Of a DNA stretch of 64,000 nt, positions 34,760-46,200 are shown one piece after another (positions within the stretch are counted from its first letter, which is position 1; each line of letters starts with the position of its first letter). The DNA lies in NCBI GenBank assembly GCA_018466975.1, contig CM031552.1, positions 620,001-684,000 of the forward strand, read 5' to 3'. The notes under the pieces were generated by a model, which was given only the letters and a program-made list of their open reading frames with translations, made no database searches and was not told the DNA's origin. The stretch is from Sparassis latifolia. Taxonomy: Eukaryota; Basidiomycota; Agaricomycetes; Polyporales; Sparassidaceae. The position numbers and the translations under genes were made by a program.

Positions 34760-36632
34760 ATGACCTTTGCTGATCCGCAGATGGGTAATATTTTGGCTAT
34801 TTGCTTCCTGCTGGTTGCGGCCGCGGTCGTTGCATACCTCACGCGGGTCACGCGAAAGGTGTCTCAAGTGAACATCAAAGTCAAAGGCTGTGGTGACAGC
34901 GAGAAAACAGAGCGGGAAGCAGGCGGTAGGTGTGGATGAAACATCCATGTTGTCACAGCTTTAGACCCGAGGCCTGAGTTCTGCAGAGTGGACCCCCGTC
35001 GTGTTCGATTATCCTAAAATCGAACCCTTCACTGGCGACCTGAGTGCTGTTAAGCCGATCCCGTACCGTCCTTTCCGCTGGGGAGACTATCAGTATGCGT
35101 AAAGAAATCATTGTTATTGAGCCGTGCTCATGTCCAACTATCCGTTATTCCAGTGTCACCATGGGCATCAGGAACATGCCTTGGAACGAGTGGATCGAGG
35201 TATGTCAATCCCAACTCGTACCGCCATTGGAGATATGACTTAGATGAACGGTCGCAGTTGGATCAGCAATTCTTCGATTATCACAAAATTCGTGAATACC
35301 GCCTCCGTACGCGGGCAGATCGTTCGGTAATAATCCATCCTGAGCAACCTGGGATTGTACAATCGGGGCACGCTGGAGGTGCGAGCCACATCGTTGACTG
35401 TCTCTGTCAGTCGATGTTCACAATGCACTTCCAGCTGAGGAGTTCCTGTACGAGCTTGCGGAATACCTGCCAAGGCGGTATCCCACTATTTACCGCGTAG
35501 AGCGACATGCGACTTCAAAGCCAAATTCCTACTCGTGGTATGGAGAGAACCCTATCAAGTCAATCACAATTATTCCGCTTCAGATCACATATGATCTTGA
35601 CGAGGAGGATCCCCTGACCATGGCCGCACGTCTGTGAGTAATGCTGGGGCGCGCCTTTCTTGCTTCCAGTATTGAATAATATCGCTTCACCAGCGTGCAA
35701 GAGGATTTCGCCATCATGATTGAAGGTTGGTGCATGGAGAACTACAGAATGAATCACGAACTGACAAGTATAAATTTAGGCACCGATGGACGATATTATC
35801 TTCAAGGAGGTGCCATCTTGATCCCAGGTAAGAAACCCCATGAGTGATCGTTTGCCTTGTTCAATACATTGTAACGGCTTGGATAGGATTCTGGCGTTTA
35901 AAAGACAAGGTTGGCATGCCTCTTGATCAGATCCACGTCTCTGGAGATGTCCCGCAGTGCAAGTGCCAATGCTCGAATATTGAGATACACCTAGTCTGAC
36001 GATGTGTGCGTACCAGATCAAAGCAAGCTGCACCTCAGCATGGGACGCTTCTTTAGACGACTGCCAGTGGACAAACCTGTCATCCGCAATAACTATGGCT
36101 TCCAGGTTGTAAAGAGCACTGACCCTACCGCGACGACCGAGGACCCTACGCGCGCTGTAGATCCCACTGAGCTCGCATGGTCCGCATCCATGCAGGGCAA
36201 CGAGGACCGAACGGACTACGAGCGCAGCGCGCACGTCCGTACGGAGCACGCAGACGGAAAGGTACGCAGCTGGACTGAGCTGTTACCGTCCATGGTGCAT
36301 CTCCGCACGGAGCGCCAGACTCTGCGCCGCCTGCCTCGCACGGGTGCCGTCGTGTTCACGATCCGCGTCTATCAGACGCCGATTGACTCGCTGGCGCAGG
36401 AGCCTGGAGCCCCCGGTAGGCTTGCCAGCGCCATACGCAGCTGGCCGGACGACGTTGCGGAGTAAGTCCTACTTCACGCGCGATAAGACATTGCCGTGAG
36501 CTAATTCTCCCCAGTTACAAGGATCGTTTTGCGTATGAAGACATCTTGCAATATCTAGATAAGCGGCATGCTGAGCAGATCGAAGCAGGAGAGATCACTG
36601 GCGAAGAGCGGATCTCTTATTATCCATTTTGA
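34760..36632 (+). CDS. DUF3445 haem-dependent N-demethylase-like protein, 450 aa, membrane-anchored
   Basis: Exons: 34760-34925, 34987-35092, 35154-35199, 35258-35378, 35435-35633, 35694-35725, 35780-35827, 35887-35958, 36017-36461, 36515-36632; 1353 nt in frame. N-terminal segment ILAICFLLVAAAVVAYL (about residues 10-26) is one membrane anchor followed by basic residues, predicting a large C-terminal domain on the cytosolic side. The body carries DUF3445 traits: MGIRNMPWNEWIELDQQF, ARLVQEDFAIMIEG, DGRYYLQGGAILIPGFWRL, KLHLSMGRFFRRLPVDKPV, and LRTERQTLRRLPRTGAVVFT. Bacterial members with this domain are haem-containing subunits of dimethylamine-type oxidative demethylases; the fungal substrate is unknown. 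Intron 35959-36016 starts with GCAAGT (GC-AG). The divergent neighbour is a flavin monooxygenase. Confidence 0.88.
35959..36016 (+). other. GC-AG intron in the DUF3445 gene
   Basis: Exon end CCGCAGT followed by GCAAGTGCC, a perfect GC-donor hexamer, and acceptor GCGTACCAG 58 bp later. The join restores VPQYQSKLHLSMGRF, well conserved in the family. No GT donor nearby keeps frame. Confidence 0.88.
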
Positions 36633-37189
36633 ATCTGCAGAATAATGATAAGGTCAATGATGTGAATAACAGGGCAACGAAATTGAATTTTACATGCAGT
36701 GGGTGGTGGTTGACTCGCGTCTTTGTAGATGAATACTAGTGTAGACCTGCACTAATTTTCTACTCTCATCGAGAGTGACAATGACATGTCTCACTTCATA
36801 CTGACTCGAAAATGTGAGCGGAAAATAACAGCAGGCTGGCTCGTACATCGAGATGTTGCTCATTGACTTCGACATAAGTTCAGGCAAGCAATGAACATTG
36901 AACCTCGAAGTCGACGACGCTTGAGCGGGAAATATATACAGATTCTGAATGTTTGTGTATGGTAAGACTATGAGCAACACAACCAAGACAGTGCCAGACG
37001 TACTAGGGGTACACACGCGGAATAAACGGAAACCTGTACAGTATCATGAAATAAATAACAGCGATGTCCGGCACTGTTGCGACAGCGAAAAATATTGATA
37101 CAGGTCCAAAGAACATCCGCCCGAGGTGGCGCCGGGCAGGCCTTCTAACGGCACTTCTATAATAAAAAAGACAGCCTACTGTCGGCCCG
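36633..37189. other. Convergent 3' ends
   Basis: 557 bp between the stop codons of the DUF3445 gene and the cyclin gene. The frames present are short. Nothing but terminator and 3' UTR sequence is expected; no motif stands out. Confidence 0.5.
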
Positions 37190-38737
37190 TCATAGCTGTG
37201 TGGTCCCACCCTGCCGTGAGTGTCGCCCGTCGAACAGCCGCACGTCAGGCTCGTCGCTACTCCGGTCCTCATCGTCCGTGAATATGGAGTCAGTATCGCC
37301 GCTCGTCGAGCTGTGCAGGCTCGTTGTTTCCGATGACGACTCGGACGACGAGTGCGGCGCACGGATGGTCGGCTCGTCGTCTGTGTAGCATTCAACGTCC
37401 GTCTCAACCTCGGGCTCTGTCTCGCTCGTTGTGTCCAAACTCGCCATAGACTGCCTCTTTGATAGGTGGTAGTCCATCGCTGGACAGAATAAAGGCAATT
37501 CGCTCTGACCGTTCAGGCGGTGGAATGCGCGTTGGGGATGTGCAAGAGCCTGCTGGTGGGCAAAATACGCGCTCACCGCCGCAAAATACTCCGTCGGCCC
37601 AACGGGTATATACGTGTCTGGAATCATGGGAGACAACGTCGAAGGGAGAAATGGGGTGAGGGAAATGTCATCGCCGATCTTGGATTGCAGATCTACCATC
37701 TTGGTATAATATTGCATTTCCTCGGGTGAGATCGTGAGATGGAAATCATTCAATAGGAGGAATTGCAGCTCGAGAACGTTGAGCTCAGCAAGGGGCAGTC
37801 CGCCGACCTACACCGCAATGCACCAGTCAGCAACTCGCGGACGAAGGAAATGGGTGTATAGGAATCAACTCACCTTGGCATACCGCGAGTTTGTGTAGAA
37901 TACGTCACTGAAAAACTTGCTGGCAACAGTGATACCAGCAATAATCAGGCGGTGAATGTTGTAGAAGTCAATAGGAATGATTTCCCCGCACGCGTCCCTC
38001 GCCAGCCTCGTCATGCGGTCGAGGTACACGAGCAACGAGATGAAAACTTCGTTGCTCGCTGGGCAGTATTTCTGTATCCGCTGGAGATAGCTGTCAAGTG
38101 CAATGGTGGGTATTTGACGTGCGTGGAAAGTGAGCGAAGGTGAGCGCGCCAGAGATTCACGCGATGCGGTAGTAAGCGTCCGCCATATAGGGCCGTGATG
38201 CTCGCTGTCAGATGAATGTGGTGGTCGAAGAGGCGTCGACATGTATGTATTCGCCGGAGGAACGCTATTCAGTTTCGCAATCCGACTAAGCGTGCTGGCG
38301 AGCATGCCCAGCAGCGTCTCGGAGTCATAGTCGTTGACGTCGATGTCAGACGACTCTGGCGGCACCACCTCGTCGTCGTTATCTTCCGAGTCGGATGCGG
38401 GCGGTGTTTGTGGGTCCTCTTCCTCGTGCTCAAGCTGCTCGCATCGGAATGAGGGTGGTCCAGGCTGTGACGGGGGTGTCGGTGGCGCCACAGGTCGACG
38501 CGCAGAGGGGCCTGGGCTATCTTGCGAAGTGGGAGTTGGTGGTACAGATGAATGTGAAGATGAAGCTGCAGCATACGTTGGAAGAGCGAAAGCAGACTGT
38601 AGTTTCCGTGGTGGTGGCCGATGGCCAGGGAGCGTGTATGTCTCTGATGTCGCCGCCGACGTATGGGGCCTAAGCGGTGTGGGGTGTACGACAGATGGCG
38701 GTTGACAAGGTAGGTGAGACGGAGCGAGTGCGAGCAT
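37190..38737 (-). CDS. Pho80/PCL-type cyclin, 493 aa
   Basis: Exons 38737-37874 and 37807-37190 with one 66 bp intron. The N-terminal 190 residues are Pro/Ser-rich and acidic. The cyclin box follows at about residues 210-320: IALDSYLQRIQKYCPASNEV, LVYLDRMTRLARD, INxYNIHRLIIAGITVASKF-like text (here IDFYNIHRLIIAGITVASKF), FFSDVFYTNSRYAKVGGLPL, ELNVLELQFLLLNDFHLTIS. These are hallmarks of cyclins that activate Pho85-type kinases in phosphate, glycogen and cell-cycle control. The C-terminal 100 residues are Ser/Asp/Glu-rich and may hold phosphorylation sites. The closest yeast relatives by layout would be the Pcl6/Pcl7/Pho80 group; the exact member cannot be decided. Confidence 0.9.
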
Positions 38738-39246
38738 TATTGTGGTACAAATCGGATGGAGGACGTGTGGAAGACGGAGAACGGCGAAGGAGGGTCACTT
38801 GATATCGGCGCAGAGATGTTTCAAGCGGTCGGAAAAAAACAAGCCACCGTGACAGTCGCTGCTTGCTTCGTCACACCTGCAGTCACACCGCTGTCACCCC
38901 AGGTGCACCCTGCACTGCTCTGCGCTCTCCTCGCCTGTTGGGCGGATTTCACTTGCTTCATTATTCTGCTCGATCATCGATCCTGGGAACAGCTCCTGCA
39001 GTCGTGCTGCGTGGTGGAGAACTTTTCTATTGCGGTCTATGAACATGCATCGAGTCATGACCACTCCGCACAGCGTCAAAGGTAGGCTTCTCTTCCAAGA
39101 ATCTCAGTGCAACGCGTGGTGGACCTGGTCGGTGGTTTGATGCGTCGGTATCTTGATATTCAATGCCATTGGTCAGTTCCAACTAGTGGTTATGTCTACT
39201 GTGATAGTGGACTCACCCGCTGATCCGTCGCACTTTCTTCGTTTCC
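38738..39246. other. Intergenic; cyclin promoter
   Basis: 509 bp upstream of the cyclin start and downstream of the next gene's stop. No coding signal was seen beyond chance frames (38714-39085 plus). TGTGACTGCAGGTGTGAC-like inverted strings occur at about 38875-38900 (CACACCTGCAGTCACACC on the plus strand). Confidence 0.4.
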
Positions 39247-40849
39247 CTATAGCTCGTCTGCCCATCTAAATGCACGCTGTACCTGCTTCACAGATCCTCC
39301 CTGTGCATTCATCTTCATCGTTTTTGGAGTGTCCTCCACCATATCTATCTCCGAGCTTCCCTCCACGACTGCCTCATCCTCTACACTCCTTTTCCATGAA
39401 GCGCTTTCGCTGCCATTAGAATCCGACATGTTGCTTTCATCTTCTGCATCGCGTCGTGCCTACATACATCAAATGAAATCAGTATGCTTTGTCCTCATGC
39501 AACTGTACTGCGAACATCGCTTTGTCTATGCATCAAGCTAAAGCGCAAGAACTCACCGGCCTCGGCTGCTTTCCTACAGCTCGTGTAATATCTCCTGGCC
39601 CGAACAACGAATCCAATTTCTCCTTGAAGTTCGCTATCCGCGACCAACGTGGGTGGGTGTATGCGCTCCATTCCCTTGCCTTCCCCTTGTTCACCCCAGG
39701 CTCGTCCAGGGTGTGCCGCAGCTGAGTCTCCCTCTCTGGTCCCGGATGCTGTGCGTACCTTTGCAACACGACGCCTGGGGCGACGGTTGACTCCAGCCCC
39801 TCATCCACGATATGCCAGTACACTGCACTAGCTTTCCCGTGCACGCTCTTCGAAGGGGGCTGGCGCAACTCACGAGGGGCGACACCCGCGCCTGCATTGG
39901 CTTTCGCAGCTTCGTGAGCGCCCCGCGAGCTGTCGTGGGTTGGAAAAGCCGGCGGTGATGAGGCGGGGAAGGCAGCGACCAGCTGGCTATTATTGGCGAA
40001 GGCAGCAGCGAGTGCAGACGCAAGATCGCCGGCCGCATTGTCCCTCTGGGTGCGAGGTGTATGCGAGTGGTCGAGCGTCGCCCGCGTGGGCGGGGCGGTG
40101 GTAACGCGTGAACGTGACGAATTTACCTTCTCGTATTCATTGTCCGCTGGGCGTTTGGTCGTCTTCTTGAGGAACTTCGGAGAAGTGGTGATCACTACCC
40201 CGTCGAAGATCGTTCTCCGCTTGGGAGTAACTTGCGTCGGTGGCGGAGCCGGCGCATGGGCGGTGCCCTGTGCTGGGACTTTAGGTAGGTGTACTGGAAC
40301 CTGTTGGCTGGGCCCAGCTTCAACACCAGCTGTAGGACCTTTTGATTCTGCTCCCAAGGGTAGAATGGCACACTCTGAAGCCGTCGGGCCAAATCGAAGC
40401 AGACTCGTAAGTCCCGCGGGAACGCGCGTGTCCTGCTTGCCCCTCCGTTGCCTTATCTTCGGTAATTTGGCCTCTGTTCGACCCTGCAATTGGTCGTCCT
40501 CTTTCTCTGATTCCTCGTTCTCCAGCACCGTCCATGATGGGCTGTCATAGTCTTCCACCGTCCTTGCTCGCAGTGGTGTTTCTGTGGCAATGACGCGGCC
40601 TGTGGTGTGGATAGGGTTAGGGCTTGTTGCTATAATGCTGTCACCTCCGGCAATGCTGAGATCCAAGTATCCTGTAGTGTATGAGGGCTGAAAATCTGGT
40701 TTTATGTTGTCAGTTCTGGTCCGTGAGATGTGGAAAATCAACAAACCTTGATGGAATGGATTAAGATGATGACTTGTAGCATTCTGAGTGTGGGATGAGT
40801 GAGGTGATATCAACTGGCTGAGATCAACCTCCACTGGTCCTCCTGACAT
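39247..40849 (-). CDS. Unrecognised 501-aa protein bordering the repeat island
   Basis: Two exons, 40849-39557 and 39459-39247, joined by a 97 bp GT-AG intron in phase 0. The start gives MSGGPVEVDLSQLISPHSS. The protein is rich in Thr, Pro, Ala and charged residues, probably disordered, with a Lys/Arg patch (TPKRRTIFDGVVITTSPKFL) and a more ordered part near the end of exon 1 (SAVYWHIVDEGLESTVAPGV to HPRWSRIANFKEKLDSLFGP). The tail is acidic, then RAFRWADEL. No domain recognised. Because it abuts the transposon cluster it could be a transposon-carried or captured gene, or an ordinary lineage-specific gene. Intact frames argue it is alive. Confidence 0.55.
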
Positions 40850-42842
40850 CTGTGGATAATTGTCAGCCAGTTAAGACATCAGAAGGTGCATAAAGGAAAG
40901 AATATAACCAATGTCATACATGTAATGTATGATGAGAAGATTCATAACACAGAGTAGGCTGATTAAGGTTGAGGATTCAAAACCAGAAGCAATCAATATA
41001 GTTACAATGCAGGAATATGAATGTTGGTGAGCAAGAAAAGAGAAAACAGGACGTCTAAAACAAACAAGATCTCTTGTCTTTCTGATTCAATAAGATGAAT
41101 GTATAAAGGTAAGTTATAGAAGGTCAGTTAACTCAATTAAAGATTATACAGAATGCTCACACTAATTGCTATAGTCAAGTGTCTTAAAGCAAGATAATCT
41201 GGAAGGTAAAGAAATTTAATCAAGTACTACTCACCAGATGAAAAATGTGTAAAGGTTAAAAAAAGCGGAGAAATGATAATTGCAATGTTCAAGCGATAAC
41301 AGCACAAATTGTAAGCAAGGTGCCCATTCTTATAGGGACTTTATTTATATTTGATTGAGAATATTGACATTTATTTGTCCTTATCAAGCTTAGTAAGCCA
41401 CCTCTTCTTGCAAGAACAAAGCAACCTTTAGATTAATCTAGTATACTATCTGAAACTTATTAACTGTTATGATGGTGTCTACTAAGACACACTCTTTTCT
41501 TTTGTCATAACAGTTATGTCACTCGAGCCCAATCTATATCTCTTTGCAACTATCAGAGATAACTGAGCATATTACAATTCCTGAGGTACGAAGGAATCGT
41601 TCTTTATGGGATAGGGCTTCCGCCAAATTCTAAGGGACATGTCAAACTGCCCCTATGCGTGAGAACCACTTTTCAATACAAATTTGTATGCATGGGCTAC
41701 TACACCTAGTCCTGGGTTAGGTCTAGGGTTTAACTACAACTTTGTAGTGCCTGTTGTTACTATACTACAGCTTGCATACAGTCGGTCTTTCAAAGTGATT
41801 GTAGTAGAAACTAATGCAACTTGCACAAATAGTGATTAACAGAAGTGCCACAGCAGCCACAGAGAACCAATGCATCATACTCAGTGAAATTATAGAAGCA
41901 CATACTAATTCCAACACATAAAAAGCAGTACCATTGAAATCTGTGAAGGAAATGGAGCATAATGCTCTCTTAAACCAAGTAAATCTAAGTAAATCTGGCT
42001 GAAATATCTCAGTTTTAGATTAAAATGCTCAGTCTGAAGTGCAAAAAATTGTGTAAATGACAGGAAAATTTGAGAATGACTCTAAAATGCACATAAACAT
42101 GCTAGATAGGGAGCTTATTTCTTACAAGCAGTGCACATTGAAGAAACAAGCAGAAGTGAGAGAAAACTGAGAAAATAGATTGTGGCACTCCAGCAAGTGA
42201 TCCTGATGTTCTGAGAGTAACACCGTCAGATTTAGCTTGAAAATATGGTCAGAATGGCCACTTGGTTCATCCAAATCTGAGCAGAATTGAGTGAACTACA
42301 AGCCTGGCAAGTTTAGCTACAAGTGTGGTAACAAGTGCTTGAAGCCAATAGTGTCATGTGCCACCCTAGTCACGTTTTGCGCCATATGAAACGTGATCTG
42401 CAGGGCATGTGATGTGCACATGCTTGTGGCTGAAGACAAACATGCAGAATAAAATGCAAAAAAAGCGCAGAAATACCAGAAAAATTATGGTATGGCCCTT
42501 TGATGATATTAGACTTGTAGAACCAACTAGACAATGTTGTAAGTCATTGTAAAGTTCTTACAAATATATGCTAGATGGCATATTAGAATATTATAAGGCC
42601 TTACAAACTAATACTAGAGGGTGTAATAGAATTCAAAAAATGGTATAATAAGGTATTGAAGCAGGCTTACTAAACACTACTAAACATACTAGGAGTTAAT
42701 ATAACACTTTATAGGCTATTGTAAGGCCTTTATCAACCAGTGGTCAGTGGTCTACTAGACTATTGTAAGCATCTTACAAAGTGACACTAGATGACATATC
42801 TAACTATTGTAGGGTCATTGTCAACATGTTCACTAGGACACT
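40850..42842. other. AT-rich repeat DNA, no gene
   Basis: About 2 kb with no long frame. It carries many variants of a loose motif, TTGTAAGGCTTTACAAACT with TAGTAGA, which recur at 54775-55750 on the other side of the solo LTR, so the two stretches were contiguous before the insertions. A short perfect inverted repeat AACTGTTATGA / TCATAACAGTT lies at about 41462-41517 with nested GTGTCT/AGACAC. Confidence 0.6.
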
Positions 42843-43299
42843 TGATGTATGATTTGGATGATTTAATAAAAATGTCTGGCATCAAGCGAGACTTCAAATC
42901 TCATCAAATCCTGAGATAATCAGACTGGTCTTTTTTTTTTTTTTTTTTTGGAGGAGCCTTTACATGACTAGAGTACTACTAACAATGTTAGCCTACTCTG
43001 GTCGGCTGGATGCAGGATTTACACCCAATTGACTCGTCCAAGAGGAAAAATGCGTGTTATGCACACCTGTTTGTACAGGCAGTGTGGGACTCATCCCGCC
43101 GTCATTGCTCCGGCTGGCGCCAGCGCTCAGGGGGGATCATACTCACTAAAACCTCAGGTAGTGATATCCATTCGTCAGGTAGTCCCTTTTCATTATGGAG
43201 ACATCCTGCCCAAGTCGATTTAACTAGCGCGATAGGGAGGGCATTTTTTCTGAAGCGTTTCCGTGTCATAGTTCAGTCTAGGGTAAGTCAGGACGAGAT

Positions 43300-46200
43300 T
43301 GCTTTGTGCCAGCGGGAGTAGATTTCTCAGTCCGTGTGTCCCGATGTGGGGAGGTCATCTCATCCGAAAACTCGTTCGCAGCATAGTTTCCAGACGAGGT
43401 GTGCAGCTTCGGAGATGAGGATGCGATAGAGGCGGTCAGCACTGGGGTGGCAGGCCTCGCGGGTGGACAATCGGATGGCCCCGCAGCCCATGATTATCCC
43501 AATATTTATGGGGTGCCAGGGGAGGTTCTTGTGTGCCCAAAGGGTTGCGCAGAGTTTCCAGATGAGGGATTGGCCAGGGGCTCAGCATTTGGTGAGGATG
43601 TGTTCAATGGATTCAAGGCCTCCGCATGTCAAGCATGAAGCTCGTTCTTCGTAACCAGGAATGTTGTCCCAGAAGTTTCCGCAGCAAAGCGCGCCGTGTA
43701 GACATTTCCAGAGGAAGTCTTGAATTGGGCGTGAGATATCTCGGGAGCGAATGGAGTGCCAGATAGTTGCATCGGAGGGGAGGTGTTCGCATACTGCTTC
43801 GACTGCGTGTCGGGCGATGTCTAGTTGTATCATAGTGTGGCGTCGAGTGGTGAGGGGTTTGTAGCTGCATATGCCCCGGTACGCGAGGCTTTGTGTTAGG
43901 GAGGCCATACGGGCTCCGGTGAGATTGAAGCGGTTAGGGATTGTGACATTTATGGTGTCCGGTGTCAGTTTCTGAGCGGCTTGGCCTGCTAGAGTGTCTG
44001 CTTCGTTGTTGCCGCGAGATGTGCTATGTCCTTTCGTCCATTCAAAAGTAGTGGGTGCGGCCCGGGCGTGTAGGGTGGCGGCGATTGCGCGGAAGAGTTT
44101 ACTGTTGGATATCCTGATCCGGCCTCTGTTTTCCCAGTTTGGGAGGTGTATGGTGAGTCCGTCGATCGCGTAATGGGAGTCGCTAATGATGTGTAGAGGG
44201 GCAGCCATCGGGGTGATTTGAGCAGCTACTAGGACTGCGGCAACTTCTCCTGCTTGGTTGGATTGGTCTGAGCCAGGGAGGCGTAGGGCGCGATTGCGTT
44301 GGTCGTTGGGTCCGAACCAGACGCCGACACCTGTGCGGGCGTTTGCGTCGCCATTTTTTAAGCAGGATTCATCAGTGTATACGGTAACAGCTTCGTTTGG
44401 GAGGCCGCGGCCAGTGCGATGTGCTGGTTCCACAGAACGGACAGTCGGGTCCATGAAAATACGAAAACCATTTGCGAGGTGGCCCGAGACAGTGAGGGAG
44501 GGGTTAAAGGTGAGTGTGCTGAGATCTTGGTGGGCTTCTTGGTTTTTTTGCTTACAGTGGCATGTCAGTGTGAGGTTGTCATGCAGTGAGAGGGATTCCA
44601 GGTGCCATTTTGGCTGTAGGTGTGAGAGGATGGAGGACGCTGAGAGCATACATTTATGGGGGTGTTGGCATCCTCGGTGTCGGTCTCTGGCACAGTATTT
44701 ACAAGCACAGTTTTTCCGTGGGCGATGCGGGGGGTTAAGGTCTTGTATCCGGGAGTGTTTACCTACTTTGAGGAGGTCCTAGATAGTAGAGACCTTGTGA
44801 TGGTTACGTAGGCAGTCCGAAGCGATTGAAGTGTTGAGACGTCGAGCGGTTGCATTGTATCCTAGGTGGTACCATGCAGGAAGTTTCTTTTTTAGGGAGT
44901 GGGAGAGTTTGAGTGTTTTGAAGTTAATGTTGAACCATTCTCCAGCTTGGAGCATGCAAAGGAGGTCTCGGGGAAGGGGGGAAGAAGAGTTGAGGCCTGT
45001 ACGCCAGGATTGGAGAAAGACATTGATTTGGGAGAGGCATCGTATGTGGCCCGAGGCGTTGGTGACGTTGTCATTAATGAGTGTGTCCACTAGGTATGTC
45101 CAGGAGGGACGGGATGGGGTAAGGCAGAGATAGCATTGTAAACGCATAATGTCGATTGCTTCGTTGCGACTGCGTAGATCGAGGAGGCCTATTCCGCCTT
45201 CCTCTATGGGGCAATGGAGGTTGTCTAGGCTTATCAGTGGTGGCTTGTCGCTTTCCCAGATGAAGCATCTAATCATTTTGGTCAGGGTGGATTCGATCTG
45301 TTGGGGCATACCTTGGACGGTGGTAAGGTACTGGGACATGCCACCGACGATCATTTGCACGATGAGTTTTTTTCCGTGGAAGGTGGGGTGAGTGCGGTTC
45401 CATCGTGTAAGGGCGTGGGAGATCTTGTCGATGACTGTTGACCATGGATTCGCTTGGTCAACGTGCTTTCCAAGCCAAGCTCCTAGAATACGGACTGGTT
45501 TGCCATCTGCAGCAATATGGACATGGTCTGGGAGAGGGGAGCTATTGGGGAAGAGGCGGCACGACTGAATAACAGCTTGACGGTAGGCTGCGGAGCCGAT
45601 TGGGATGATTTCGGTTTTTTCTGCATTGAATCGGGCTCGGGATGCAGTGCACCAGAATGATAGGATGTCTTGGAGGTCGTCAAAGCTGTCGAATTCAGAT
45701 AAGTAGGTTGTAGTGTCGTCTGCAAAGAGTGATGTTATGATTCTGGATGGGAGGCCGGGGATATTAAACCCTTTGAGGTGGGAGTTCTAGGCAGGGACAC
45801 AGGTCTACCTTTGTAGTACAAAGGCCTGACCCTGACTATACATACAGATACATGGACCTACATATAGTACAGGTCTATGAGGGTCACAGGTTTATAAAAG
45901 ACAAACCTGTACTATGACCTGTACTATTACTATGTATGTACCTATGTGTAGTTTACTACACATTCTAGACACATTTTCAAATGAAGTAGTACTTAAGAGC
46001 AAAGTTTAAGATCCAAAGTTTAAGTTTAAGTAGCTCTCTTACAGAATATATGCAGTTAGCATTTGTGCTTCGATTTATTTAGTTTAATTTGAGTCTCACC
46101 CCTGTGTATATAAAAACACTGCAGGTTTATATAGTCAGACCTCATGTACCTGTACTATGTGTACAGGTTTCACAGGTCCAACAAACTCATACCTGGACTA

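Noticed and set aside
40850..42842. Gag of the left gypsy element
   Set aside because: No gag-like frame or primer site next to the LTR; homology to the right element ends at the LTR border, so it is a solo LTR.
42843..42931. Repeat-induced point mutation (RIP) across the island
   Set aside because: The transitions are confined to one short piece, and the rest of the LTR is almost unchanged, so RIP acting on the repeat does not fit.
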